Positions 1-8,860 of a DNA stretch of 64,000 nucleotides are shown one piece after another; within the stretch, counting starts at the first letter, position 1; each line of letters starts with the position of its first letter. Source of the DNA: Luteimonas salinisoli. GTDB taxonomy: Bacteria; Pseudomonadota; Gammaproteobacteria; Xanthomonadales; Xanthomonadaceae. The notes under the pieces were generated by a model. That model was not told the origin of the DNA and made no database searches. It worked only from the letters and a program-made list of their open reading frames with translations. Where the stretch lies: positions 1 to 64,000 of the forward strand of contig NZ_JACCKA010000072.1 of the NCBI RefSeq assembly GCF_013425525.1. Reading direction: 5' to 3'. The position numbers and the translations under genes are program-made.

Positions 1-1
1 C

Positions 2-265
2 CCGCCCGCCGGCAGCCAGCACGAGTCGATGGACGCGCTGGTGGCGCAGGTCCAGGCCCAGAGCGACCGCAATCAGGCCGAGACGTCGCAGGCGCTCGCC
101 TCGCTGGGCGGCGGCCGCGAGGCGCCGGAGCAGCCCGCGCGCTCGCCGCTGGTGCAGGAAAAGCTCCGCGCCTGTCCCAAGGCCAATACCCTCGCCGGGA
201 TCGAGTGCCGCAGCCGCGTCTGCGCGCAGCATGCCGGCGAGGATGCCGCCTGCCCGCGCCGCTGA
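2..265 (+). CDS. C-terminal part of a small Cys-containing protein (5' end outside window)
   Basis: The reading frame is open from the first bases of the window to a TGA, so this is the end of a gene that begins upstream; an in-frame ATG at 29 exists but has no visible ribosome binding site. The tail contains four cysteines in a spaced pattern (ACPKANTLAG, ECRSRVC, DAACPRR). The spacing and basic end resemble short conserved proteins I associate with Xanthomonadaceae, but I cannot name a function. The cysteines could form disulfides in an exported protein or bind a metal. Confidence 0.5.
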   Translation, partial: PPAGSQHESMDALVAQVQAQSDRNQAETSQALASLGGGREAPEQPARSPLVQEKLRACPKANTLAGIECRSRVCAQHAGEDAACPRR

Positions 266-430
266 CGGCGGGCTCTCTCCGGCACCGGCCGCGACCCGCG
301 GCGGGGTTCCCCTTCGTACGGTTCCATGGCCGCCCGTCAGGCTCTGCCTGGCCGCATTGCTGCCGCCGGCCTTCGCGCCTCGCGGCAGTCGAACCCGCTC
401 CGGTAGCTGTGCGGCGCGGTCGCTCGGCGC

Positions 431-1240
431 TCAGGCGCCGAATGCCTGCGCGACGCGCGCGAACACCGGCGCCAACTCTTCGCGCGCGGCGGCCGGCAGC
501 GCGTCGAGGGCGCGCTGCGGCTGCAGGGCGTCCGCTGCGGGCGTGCTCCCGGTCCAGGCGAAGGCGACGCGGTTGCTCATTTTCGCCTCGCCTACCACCA
601 ACACCCGTCCGGCGCCGAAGCTGCAGCGCAGGCGCGCGACATGGTCCAGGGCATCGGCGCAGAACAGGTTGAATGCGGCCACGCCGCCGTCGGCGAGCGC
701 GTCGCGACAATCGTCGTAGAACTGCTGGGTGGCCAGCGGCGCCGGAATGCCGGTCTCGTCATAGCCGTCGACCAGCAGCAGCCCATAGCGGCCGCGGCGC
801 GCGCTCACGAAGCGAGCGCCGTCGTCGAGGAAGACCCGCAGGCGGTCGTCGTCGTCGGGAATGCCGAAGCGGCGGCGCAGGCGGATCACGTGCGGGTTGT
901 TCTCCACGACCTCGATCCGCGCCTGCGGCAGATGCCGGTAGCAGAACTTCGCCTGCGAGCCGCCGCCCAGGCCGACCATGCCGATCGTGGCCGGCCGCGG
1001 GCGCAGCAGCAGCGCCCCCAGCATGGTGCGGGTGTAGTCGATCAGCAGCACGTCGGGGGCGTCGGTCAGCATCCGGCTCTGGGTCTGCCGGCGGGTGAAC
1101 TGCAGCGACGTGTAGCGGCCGTAGCTGCGCACGAAGGGCCTGCGGAGGCGCTTGCCGGCGACGTCGTGGCCGGCGCCGCCGAACCACGGCAGCAGTGCCC
1201 GGAGCCGCGCCCGCCAACCCTCGTCTGTCCCGTCCGCCAT
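431..1240 (-). CDS. spermidine-synthase-like SAM-fold protein
   Basis: A 269-residue soluble protein with the SpeE (polyamine aminopropyltransferase) fold. A glycine-rich nucleotide motif GLGGGSQ lies near residue 90, followed about 20 residues later by VVENNP, the acidic loop that contacts the ribose of (decarboxylated) S-adenosylmethionine, and LLLVDGYDE, the position of the catalytic Asp region. Stand-alone SpeE-like proteins of this length are often orphans annotated as 'spermidine synthase' or methyltransferase; the substrate is not readable here. The ATG at 1240 is preferred to an upstream TTG at 1276. The gene is divergent from the transglutaminase/TPR gene. Family assignment is firm, exact reaction is not. 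Confidence 0.8.
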   Translation of the reverse strand: MADGTDEGWRARLRALLPWFGGAGHDVAGKRLRRPFVRSYGRYTSLQFTRRQTQSRMLTDAPDVLLIDYTRTMLGALLLRPRPATIGMVGLGGGSQAKFCYRHLPQARIEVVENNPHVIRLRRRFGIPDDDDRLRVFLDDGARFVSARRGRYGLLLVDGYDETGIPAPLATQQFYDDCRDALADGGVAAFNLFCADALDHVARLRCSFGAGRVLVVGEAKMSNRVAFAWTGSTPAADALQPQRALDALPAAAREELAPVFARVAQAFGA

Positions 1241-1435
1241 GCCCGTCGCGCCCTGCCTCCCCGAAACGGCGGGCAAGCGTAGCGCAGGCGCCGAGCGGCG
1301 TCAGGATGTGCATGTCCTGCGCTTTCGCGACAGCGCCGACGCACGGCCGCATTCGGCCGACGGTCGCGTTTGCCGCCGCGGAAAAAAGGCGTAACTTGAC
1401 CAGGAAGACGGTCCTCGCCGCGCGGAGGTTGTCGC

Positions 1436-2494
1436 ATGATCGACCTGGCTCTGGCAGCGCTGCTGGCCCTGCCCCTCCCGCCACCGGACATGGCGCCCCC
1501 GGCGCGCGAACAGGTGGTCGAGGTTCCGGCCGAACTGCGCGCCCGGCTCCACGAACGGGTGACCGCAGCGGGCGGCTCGCCGGGGCGGCGGCTGGAGCGG
1601 CTGGTCGAGTTCGTGTTCGCCGAGGACGGGCTGGCGCTCGAGTACGGCAACGCCGCCACCCACACCGTGGCCGATGCCTGGCGCACCCGCCAGGTCAACT
1701 GCCTGTCGTTCTCGCTGCTGTTCACGGCGCTGGCGCGGGAGACCGGCCTGGACGCCTTCGTCCAGGAGATCGACCAGGTGCTGGTCTGGTATCAGCACGA
1801 GGGCATCGTCTACAACTCCAGCCACGTCAACGTCGGAATACGGATCGGCACGCGGCGCAAGACCGTCGACGTCAGCCGCAACGCGGTGATCGCGCGGCAC
1901 CAGCCCGAACAGATCTCCGACGACCGTGCCCTCGCGCACTTCTACAACAACCGCGGCGCCGAACTGATGGCCGCGGGCGAATTGGCCATCGCACGGGCCC
2001 ACATGGAGGAGGCGATCGCCCTGGATCCCGACTACGCCACCAGCTGGAACAACTTCGGCGTGCTGCGCATGCGCAGCGGCGACGCCGCCGGCGCCGAAGC
2101 CGCGTACCGCAGAGCGCTGGCGCTCGATTCGGACCACGCTCCGGCGTTGTTCAACATCGTCGGCCTGTTCCGCCGCGGCGGCGACGACGCCAATGCGACA
2201 CGCTTCCAGCGCCAGCTCGAGCAGGCCCAGCTGGCGGACCCGTTCCACCAGTTCCTGCTCGGCAACGAATACGAGGGCCGCGGCGACTACGCGCGCGCAG
2301 CCGGGCACTACCGCCGCGCGATCCGCCTGCACGGCAGCGAGCACCGCTTCCATTTCGCGCTGGCCCGCACCTGGCTGCTGATGGGCGAGCGGCGGCGGGC
2401 CGGCCGCGCCCTGGCCCGCGCCAGGGCGCTCGGCGACGACGAAAGCCGCGCCCTGTACCAGGCCAAGATCGAGATCCTGCGCCGGGCCCGCTGA
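1436..2494 (+). CDS. transglutaminase-like domain protein with TPR repeats
   Basis: A 352-residue protein with a short hydrophobic N-terminus, a transglutaminase/bacterial cysteine-peptidase-like core and a C-terminal tetratricopeptide array. A plausible catalytic triad is visible: Cys89 in RQVNCLSFS, His130 in NSSHVNVG and Asp145 in KTVDVS. From about residue 165 onward helix pairs of TPR type repeat (for example ATSWNNFGVLRMRSGD and AGHYRRAIRLHG). A strong Shine-Dalgarno GGAGG sits 7 bases before the ATG. Such proteins are probably exported or periplasmic and act on proteins or peptides, with the TPR part binding a partner; the substrate is unknown. A GC-rich inverted repeat follows about 60 bases downstream. 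Confidence 0.8.
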   Translation: MIDLALAALLALPLPPPDMAPPAREQVVEVPAELRARLHERVTAAGGSPGRRLERLVEFVFAEDGLALEYGNAATHTVADAWRTRQVNCLSFSLLFTALARETGLDAFVQEIDQVLVWYQHEGIVYNSSHVNVGIRIGTRRKTVDVSRNAVIARHQPEQISDDRALAHFYNNRGAELMAAGELAIARAHMEEAIALDPDYATSWNNFGVLRMRSGDAAGAEAAYRRALALDSDHAPALFNIVGLFRRGGDDANATRFQRQLEQAQLADPFHQFLLGNEYEGRGDYARAAGHYRRAIRLHGSEHRFHFALARTWLLMGERRRAGRALARARALGDDESRALYQAKIEILRRAR

Positions 2495-2556
2495 GCGCGG
2501 CCGGCGCCCGTCGCGCACCCGGCCCTCACCTTTCCGTCACCTAGCCGAATGCGTCT

Positions 2557-2578
2557 TGAGCGCGCGCATGCGCGCTCA
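2557..2578. promoter_or_regulatory. 9-bp perfect inverted repeat in leader of the 2.6 kb operon
   Basis: Arms TGAGCGCGC and GCGCGCTCA flank a GCAT centre, 35 bases before the start of the N-formylglutamate-amidohydrolase-like gene and 62 bases after the stop of the TPR gene. It could be an operator in the operon's leader or a Rho-independent-like hairpin for the upstream gene; there is no T-tract, which argues against a classical terminator. Confidence 0.4.
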
Positions 2579-2613
2579 CGACCGTCTCATGCGGGCGATG
2601 GGAGCATTCGCGC

Positions 2614-3465
2614 ATGGATGACGTGCACGACGCCGCCTGCAGCCACTTCGCGTTCGCTCCCCGCCTGACCCAGCTGGCCCCCAGCCCGCACTGGGACCTC
2701 GTCCTGGGGGACGGGCCCGTGCTCGCCGTGGCCCTGCACGACGGCCACGCCATGCGCGGATCGCTGCGTCCGCATCTCGCGTTCGACGACGCCCAGCTGC
2801 GCCGCGACGAGGATCCGCTCACGGGCCTGTTCACCGACGTCGGCGACAGCCGCCTGTGCGTGCGGACCTCGCGCTTCGAGGTCGACCTCAACCGTCCGCG
2901 CGACAAGTCGCTGTCGACGGATCCGGACGACACCTGGGGCCTGCGGATCTGGCGCGGCCCGCTGCCGCGCGAAGAGCTGGAACGCTCGCTCGCCATCCAC
3001 GATGCCTTCTACGCGATGGTCCACGCGCTGCTGGAGCGGCTGCTGGCGCGGTGGGGCTGCGTGCTGCTGCTCGACATCCACAGCTACAACCACCGCCGCG
3101 ACGGCGCCGGGGCGCCCCCGGCGCCGCAGCAGGGCAATCCGGACATCGAGCTGGGCGTGACCACGGCCGACCGCGCCCGCTGGGGCGGCGTGATCGCGCG
3201 CCTGGGCGAAACGCTGCGCGGCAGCCCGGTGGGCGGCCGTGTCCCGGACGTGCGCGAGAACGTCCGCTACCCGACCGGCGGACACTTCGCCGAATCGCTG
3301 TACGCGCATTTCGGCGAGCGGTTGTGCGTGATTTCCCCGGAGTTCAAGAAGATCTACATGGACGAGTGGACCGGACGGGCCGACCTGGCGGTGGTCGACG
3401 ACCTGCGCGCCGGATGGCGGCGCGCGGTGGCGGCGGTGCGGCCGGAGTTCCTGGCATGCCGGTGA
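2614..3465 (+). CDS. N-formylglutamate amidohydrolase-family protein
   Basis: A 283-residue protein of the N-formylglutamate amidohydrolase family (zinc-dependent, related in fold to M14-type carboxypeptidases). Visible family signatures are VDLNRPRDKS near residue 91, the metal-binding stretch LLLDIHSYNHRR near residue 150 and the C-terminal PEFKKIYMDE segment. In histidine degradation the family releases formate from N-formylglutamate, but no hut gene is nearby. Instead this gene overlaps by 10 bases a DUF1704 metallopeptidase gene, which overlaps an ATP-grasp ligase gene by 4 bases, so it probably acts on the same substrate as those enzymes. GGGAG 7 bases before ATG supports the start. Confidence 0.85.
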   Translation: MDDVHDAACSHFAFAPRLTQLAPSPHWDLVLGDGPVLAVALHDGHAMRGSLRPHLAFDDAQLRRDEDPLTGLFTDVGDSRLCVRTSRFEVDLNRPRDKSLSTDPDDTWGLRIWRGPLPREELERSLAIHDAFYAMVHALLERLLARWGCVLLLDIHSYNHRRDGAGAPPAPQQGNPDIELGVTTADRARWGGVIARLGETLRGSPVGGRVPDVRENVRYPTGGHFAESLYAHFGERLCVISPEFKKIYMDEWTGRADLAVVDDLRAGWRRAVAAVRPEFLACR

Positions 3466-4655
3466 GTCCCTCCACCCGCGCCCCCCGCCAGCTGCCCCCG
3501 GTCGCCGGGCGCGTCGACGCGGCGCTGGCCCAGCTCGACGCCCGGATCGACTGGCTGCTGGCGCTCTCGCCGATCGGAAACGTGGCGCTATGGGAGAGCT
3601 TCGAGGCCAGCGGCCGTACCGCGGTCCCGCCGCTGAGCTACATCGACCTGGATCTCGACCTGCACGAAACCCGGCGTGAACTGCTGGCGCTGCCGATCGA
3701 GGAGATCGAATCGCCGCTGCTCTCCGGCCTGCTGGCCGAGAAACAGCGCGAACTGGACCGGATGCTCGAGCTGGTGCGGCTGCGCGACACCGACGGCTTC
3801 GTCAACGCCAGCCTCGACCTGTTCGGCGGCGTCGCCCCGGTACTTTCGCAGCTGGCGCGCGGGATCCTCGAGGACGTGGCGCCGGGCGCACCGCTGGAGG
3901 CCGACGTCGGGATCGACGAAATCCTCGAGGCGGTCAACGCCGAGATGGACTGGTACCGCGAGCGCACTGCGGACTTCCACGCCGACGTGGTGGTCGACAC
4001 CGACCTGAACTCGATGATGATGGTTTCCCACGGCACCCTCTACATCGACGGCAACCTGCGTCTGCCGGCGGCGCGGGTGCAGCCCCTGATCCAGCACGAG
4101 GTCGGCACCCACGTGGTCACCCGCCACAACGGCCGCCGCCAGGCGCTCACCCAGCTGGAGGTGGGCCTGGCCCACTACGACGCGCTGCAGGAGGGCCTGG
4201 GCGTGCTCGCCGAGTACCTGGCCGGCTACCTGCCGGGCGAGCGCCTGCGGGTACTGGCCGCGCGCGTGCTGGCCACCGAGATGGCGGTCGACGGCGAGGA
4301 CGTACCGGCGATCTTCGACGTGCTTCACGAGACCCACGGGCTGCCCACCGACGACGCCTTCGACGTCGCGGTGCGGGCGCGGCGCGGCGGCGGGCTCACC
4401 AAGGACGCCGTGTATCTGGGCGGCCTGTGCGAACTGCTGGAATACCTGCAGGCCGGCGGCGAGTTCGAGCCGCTGTTCGCCGGCAAGTTCGCGCTCACCC
4501 ATCGCAAGGTGCTCGACCAGCTGCGGGACGAGGGCTGGGTGGCGCCGCCGGACCTGCTTCCCCGCTACACCGCGCTGCCGGACTTCCCGGAGCGCCTTTC
4601 CGCCTGCCGCACCCTCGCGGTCGGCGAGCTCTGCCACAAGGAACCCGCCACATGA
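3456..4655 (+). CDS. DUF1704 / QEGLA-motif zinc metallopeptidase (MATCAP-like family)
   Basis: A 399-residue protein of the DUF1704/TIGR02421 family, often labelled 'flavohemoglobin expression-modulating QEGLA motif protein'. The zinc motif HEVGTH is at residues 214-219 and the eponymous QEGLG stretch at 245-249, where the Glu is the expected third metal ligand. The eukaryotic relatives MATCAP/TMCP are tubulin carboxypeptidases; the bacterial substrate is unknown. The start ATG lies inside the end of the upstream gene (10-base overlap), and the stop overlaps the next start as ATGA, indicating translational coupling. By family logic it should cleave a C-terminal residue or peptide. No signal peptide, so cytoplasmic. 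Confidence 0.85.
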   Translation: MPVSPSTRAPRQLPPVAGRVDAALAQLDARIDWLLALSPIGNVALWESFEASGRTAVPPLSYIDLDLDLHETRRELLALPIEEIESPLLSGLLAEKQRELDRMLELVRLRDTDGFVNASLDLFGGVAPVLSQLARGILEDVAPGAPLEADVGIDEILEAVNAEMDWYRERTADFHADVVVDTDLNSMMMVSHGTLYIDGNLRLPAARVQPLIQHEVGTHVVTRHNGRRQALTQLEVGLAHYDALQEGLGVLAEYLAGYLPGERLRVLAARVLATEMAVDGEDVPAIFDVLHETHGLPTDDAFDVAVRARRGGGLTKDAVYLGGLCELLEYLQAGGEFEPLFAGKFALTHRKVLDQLRDEGWVAPPDLLPRYTALPDFPERLSACRTLAVGELCHKEPAT

Positions 4656-5725
4656 GCGATCCGCGCCGCGGCACGCCGATCAAGCTCGGCTTCGTCATCA
4701 ACGACATCGCCACCGAGCGCAACGACTACACCACCATCCGCCTCGCGCGGGTGGCCGCCAATCGCGGCCATTCCGTAGCGCTGATCGGCCTGGCCGGCTT
4801 CATCTACGACAGCGACGGATCGGTGCGCGCCCACGCCCACGTGCCGCGAAGCGACAGCTACCAGGACGACGACGCTCTGCTGGCCGAGCTGCAGGGCGAG
4901 GACGCGCAGGCGCAGCGCATCTGCGTCGACGAACTGGACGTGCTGATGCTGCGCAGCGATCCCGCCGACGAGGTCAACGAGCGGCCGTGGGCGCCCAACA
5001 GCGGGCTGCTGTTCGCGCAGCTGGCGGCGCTAAAGCACGTGATCGTCCTCAACGACCCGACCCACCTGACCGACGCATCGAACAAGACCTACTTCCAGCA
5101 CTTCCCGGAGGAGGTGCGGCCGGTCACCTGCATCAGCCGCGACCCCGACGAGATCAAGGCCTTCATCGCCGAACACGACGGGCATGGGGTGATCAAGCCG
5201 CTGCAGGGTTCGGGCGGCCAGGGCGTGTTCGTGGTGACGCCGGAGAGCGATGCCAACCTGAACCAGATGATCGACGCGGTGATCCGCGACGGCTACGCGA
5301 TCGTCCAGGAATACCTGCCCGGCGCCAGCAAGGGCGACCTGCGGCTGCTCACCCTCAACGGCCGCCCGCTGCAGGTCGACGGCCAGTACGCCTGCTTCCG
5401 CCGCTACAACGACAGCGGCGACGCGCGCAGCAACATCAAGGCCGGCGGCAAGATCGAGATGGCGGCACCGGACGAGGACGCGCTGCGCCTGGCCGAGATC
5501 GTCGCCCCCAAGCTGATCCGCGACGGCATGTACCTGGCCGGCCTGGACATCGTCGGCGACAAGCTGATGGAGATCAACGTCGACACCCCCGGCGGCATCA
5601 ACATGGCCGAGGAACTGACGGGCGTCGACTTCAGCAGCCACGTGGTCGCCGACCTGGAGCGCAAGGTGCGGCTGCGCGATCAGTACAACCGCACCCTGAG
5701 CAACGTCGAACTGGCGATGATGTGA
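4652..5725 (+). CDS. ATP-grasp ligase, glutathione-synthase/RimK-like
   Basis: A 357-residue protein resembling prokaryotic glutathione synthetase and RimK-type ligases. The N-terminal Rossmann-like part (KLGFVINDIA) is followed by an ATP-grasp core: HGVIKPLQGSGGQGVF (nucleotide-binding lysine and glycine loop), IVQEYLPGASKGDLRLL, and the metal-binding LDIVGDKLMEINVDTPGG. ATP-grasp enzymes join a carboxylate to an amine through an acyl phosphate. It is annotated as glutathione synthase in similar operons, but the pairing with a carboxypeptidase-like enzyme rather than GshA suggests another peptide substrate. It is the last gene of the operon, with a 4-base overlap upstream; a palindrome covers its stop. 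Confidence 0.85.
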   Translation: MSDPRRGTPIKLGFVINDIATERNDYTTIRLARVAANRGHSVALIGLAGFIYDSDGSVRAHAHVPRSDSYQDDDALLAELQGEDAQAQRICVDELDVLMLRSDPADEVNERPWAPNSGLLFAQLAALKHVIVLNDPTHLTDASNKTYFQHFPEEVRPVTCISRDPDEIKAFIAEHDGHGVIKPLQGSGGQGVFVVTPESDANLNQMIDAVIRDGYAIVQEYLPGASKGDLRLLTLNGRPLQVDGQYACFRRYNDSGDARSNIKAGGKIEMAAPDEDALRLAEIVAPKLIRDGMYLAGLDIVGDKLMEINVDTPGGINMAEELTGVDFSSHVVADLERKVRLRDQYNRTLSNVELAMM

Positions 5726-5737
5726 GCCGACGGCTCA
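5723..5737. terminator. palindrome covering both stops of convergent genes
   Basis: TGAGCCG-A-CGGCTCA is a perfect palindrome. Its left arm begins with the TGA of the ATP-grasp gene and its right arm ends with the TCA (stop on the minus strand) of the convergent GGDEF-EAL gene. It may work as a compact bidirectional hairpin; no T-tract is present. Confidence 0.4.
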
Positions 5738-8719
5738 GGGCGCCGGATCGGCGGGCGCCTCCCCGGCGAGTTCGCGCCCGCGCTGCCCCCCCAACGCCGC
5801 AAAGGTCTCGTCGAACGGCTGCGGCCGATCGAACAGGAACCCCTGCACCTGGTCACAGCCGTTCTCGCTCAGCCAGCGGTGCTGGCCCGCGTGCTCGACG
5901 CCCTCAGCGACAAGGGTCATGCCCACGCTGTGGCCGAGCGCGATCAGGGCCCGGCAGATCGCCGCGCTGCGGGCGTCGGCATCGACCCGCGCCACGAACA
6001 TCCGGTCGATCTTGAGCGTGTCCACCGGCAGGTCGCTGAGGTAGGACATGCTCGAGTAGCCGGTCCCGAAATCGTCCAGCGCGACCCGCACGCCCTGGCG
6101 CTGCAGGCGGCGTAGCGTGTCCATGGCGTGGTCGGGCCTGTCCATCAGCACGCTCTCGGTCAGTTCGACGTGCAACGCGCCCCGGCGCAGGCCGAACTCG
6201 TCGGCCAGGCGCTGAATCTCGCCGGGCAGGTCGCGGCCGGCGAACTGGCCCGCCGAGACGTTGACCGCCACGGCGATGTCGTCCCTGCCGGCGGCCGCCA
6301 GCCGCGCCGCCGTGGTGGCGGCCTCGCGCAGCACCCAGCGGCCGAGTTCGCCGATCAGGCCGGAACGCTCGCACAGCGGGATGAACGCGAGGGGCGGGAC
6401 GAAGCCGCCGTCGGGCTGCGGCCAGCGCAGCAGGCACTCGATCGCCACGGCGGCAGTGTCCGCGACGCGACGGATGGGCTGGAAATGCAGCCGGAATTCG
6501 CGCCGTTCGAGCGCGCGGCGCACGCGGGCGGTCATCGCCAGCCGCTGGTTCACCTCCTCGGACATCGCCGGCACGTAGCGCGCGACCTCGGTGCCGCCGC
6601 GTTCGACCAGGTGCGCGGCCAGCGCCGCGTGCCCGATCACCTTGTCGGCGGTGGCGCCGTCGGCCGGATGGCGCGCCACGCCGATCCGCGCCTCGAGGTG
6701 GTGGAGCGCCGCGCCGCCGCGCACCGGCTCGGCCAGGCTGGCGCAGAGTTCGTTCAGCGCGCGCTCCTGGCCGTCCGGGCCGCGGACCGCCAGCACGAAC
6801 GTGGCCGGCGGCAGGTGCGCGGCCAAGCCGAAGCGACGCGCCATCCAGTCGAGGCGCTCGGCCACCGCGCGCACGATCGCCTCGGACGCCTCGCGGCCGA
6901 GGGTGTCGCGGATCAGGTCCAGGCGCGGCAGGCGCACGTTGAAGATCTCGTAGCCCCGATCCGGTTCGCGGTCCAGCCGTTCGGCCAGCGCGGTTACCGT
7001 CAGCAGGCCGGTGGCGTCGTCGTGGGTGGCGCGATGCGCCAGCGCCTGCTCCCAGGCCACGCGCTGGCTGACGTCCTCGGCCAGCACCAGCAGCGCCTCG
7101 CGCCCGCGAAACTCGATCGCCGCGCTGTGGGTGTGGACCTCGATCGTGGTGCCGTCGCGCTTGCGATGGGTGCGCTGCTGCGAATCGCCGTAGGCGTCCT
7201 GAAGCGCCGCCGCGGGCCCGTCGTCGCTCGCCGCCGCTTCGATGTCGGCGAGCGACATCGCCAGGAACTCGTCGCGACCGTAACCGTAGTGAACGATCGC
7301 CGCGTCGTTCACCTCGAGGAAGCGCCGGCTGCCCGCGTCGAGCACCCAGAACGGCAGCGGGTTGCGCTCGAACATCAGCCGGAACTGCCGCTCGGCGTCC
7401 GCCAGCGCCAGTTGCGCCTGCATCCGCCCGGTCACGTCGATGACCGTGCCGTTCATCCGCGACGCGCCGCCGGGCCCGGCGGCGACCGCACCATGACTGG
7501 AGATCCAGCGTACCGTCCCGTCGGGACGCACGACGCGATAGTCGGCGGCCACCGGCTCGGGCGCGTCCCATGCGGCGGAGAACAGCCCCGCCAGCCGCGC
7601 GCGGTCGTCGGGATGGATCATGGCGAGGAACTCGTCCACCCCGATCTCGCGCCGATCCGCCGGCAGCCCGACGATCTCGGCGACCTGCTCGTCCCAGACG
7701 ATCGTCCGCGATCCGCGTCCCAGCTCCCAGCTCCCGGTGCCGCCCAGCCGCTGGGCCATGCGCAGGCGGCCGGTCCCCTCGCGCAGTTCGCGCAGCAGTC
7801 CGGCCTGGGTTCTCCCCGCCCGGCGCACCGTGCCCAGCAGCAGCGCCAGGCCCAGCCAGTAGGCCGCGTAGGAGGCGAGCGCCCAGCCCGCGAACGGCCG
7901 CCAGGCCGCAAGCACCTCGCGCTCCGCGACGCCCACCGCCACCGTCAGCGGATAATCGTCGGAAACGCGCCAGGCGACGATGCGCGAGACGCCGTCGGGA
8001 CGGGTCTCGCCGCGCAGCGTCGCGGCGCCGCGGAGCAGATCCTCGCCGGCGAATCCCGCCAGGAAGGTCCCGACATGGCGCTGCGGCTCGCGGTTCTGGG
8101 CGAGGATCCTGCCATCGCGGTCGAGGACCATCGCCACGCCCTGTTCGCCGGTCTCCACGCCGCCCACCGCCTCGTGCAGTTCGGCGCTGCGCAGCCGGGA
8201 AAGGATCCAGCGCCCGTCGCGCATCGGCAGCGCCAGCGGCAACAGCCATTCGCCGTCGCCCTCACGCTCCATCAGGCCGAAGCGCAGCGCGCTGCCGGTG
8301 CCGCGCCGGGCCTGGTCGATCCAGCCGGCGAATCCCGGATCGCCGCGGCCGGCGGTCAGCGCGCGGCCCCGCGGATCGAGCAGCACGATGCTTTCGAGTT
8401 CGCCATGCCGCTCCACCACGCCGGCCACGGCGCTGGAAAGCAGCCCGGGCGCCTGGTCGGGAACCGTGGCGAACAGTTGCTCCGCGTCGCCGGCGATCCC
8501 GAGCATGGCGCGTTCGAGGTTGCGCAGCTCGTAGCTGAGCAGCCGCTCGATGCCGGAAGCCACCGCCTGCGCCTGCTGGCCGGCGGCATCCAGCCGCCCC
8601 GCCCGGTCCTGCAGCACCACGTAGGACAGGGCGGCCCCGAGCAGCAGGCCCAGCAGGCCACCGGCGAGCGCGGTGATGCGCTCGGATCGGGGCAACGCTG
8701 CAGCGCCCTCGGCCTCCAT
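5735..8719 (-). CDS. membrane GGDEF-EAL protein with two PAS domains, probable c-di-GMP phosphodiesterase
   Basis: A 994-residue sensor. It has an N-terminal membrane helix (about 16-36), a periplasmic region with Cache-like features ending at a second helix (about 283-305), PAS/PAC domains (about 330-450 and 455-575), a GGDEF-like domain and a C-terminal EAL domain. The EAL domain keeps the residues expected for catalysis: E in AIECLLRW, N in VNVSAG, E in ELTES, DDFGTG, K in LKID, E in AEGVE and Q in QGFLF. The GGDEF signature is lost: the loop reads HLPPATF, so cyclase activity is unlikely and the domain may be regulatory. Expected reaction: c-di-GMP to pGpG, driven by an extracellular signal. 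Convergent with the ATP-grasp gene. Confidence 0.9.
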   Translation of the reverse strand: MEAEGAAALPRSERITALAGGLLGLLLGAALSYVVLQDRAGRLDAAGQQAQAVASGIERLLSYELRNLERAMLGIAGDAEQLFATVPDQAPGLLSSAVAGVVERHGELESIVLLDPRGRALTAGRGDPGFAGWIDQARRGTGSALRFGLMEREGDGEWLLPLALPMRDGRWILSRLRSAELHEAVGGVETGEQGVAMVLDRDGRILAQNREPQRHVGTFLAGFAGEDLLRGAATLRGETRPDGVSRIVAWRVSDDYPLTVAVGVAEREVLAAWRPFAGWALASYAAYWLGLALLLGTVRRAGRTQAGLLRELREGTGRLRMAQRLGGTGSWELGRGSRTIVWDEQVAEIVGLPADRREIGVDEFLAMIHPDDRARLAGLFSAAWDAPEPVAADYRVVRPDGTVRWISSHGAVAAGPGGASRMNGTVIDVTGRMQAQLALADAERQFRLMFERNPLPFWVLDAGSRRFLEVNDAAIVHYGYGRDEFLAMSLADIEAAASDDGPAAALQDAYGDSQQRTHRKRDGTTIEVHTHSAAIEFRGREALLVLAEDVSQRVAWEQALAHRATHDDATGLLTVTALAERLDREPDRGYEIFNVRLPRLDLIRDTLGREASEAIVRAVAERLDWMARRFGLAAHLPPATFVLAVRGPDGQERALNELCASLAEPVRGGAALHHLEARIGVARHPADGATADKVIGHAALAAHLVERGGTEVARYVPAMSEEVNQRLAMTARVRRALERREFRLHFQPIRRVADTAAVAIECLLRWPQPDGGFVPPLAFIPLCERSGLIGELGRWVLREAATTAARLAAAGRDDIAVAVNVSAGQFAGRDLPGEIQRLADEFGLRRGALHVELTESVLMDRPDHAMDTLRRLQRQGVRVALDDFGTGYSSMSYLSDLPVDTLKIDRMFVARVDADARSAAICRALIALGHSVGMTLVAEGVEHAGQHRWLSENGCDQVQGFLFDRPQPFDETFAALGGQRGRELAGEAPADPAP

Positions 8720-8860
8720 CCTGCTCCCGTCCGCGTGGACCGGCCCTCCGGAAACCCGAACCTAGCAGTGCCTGCAGGCCGCGACAACCTGCGACACCGC
8801 GTCCGCCGACACCGCCGCGCCGGCGGCGCGACGGCGCAGCCGCTGAAGCGGGCGCGGCGC

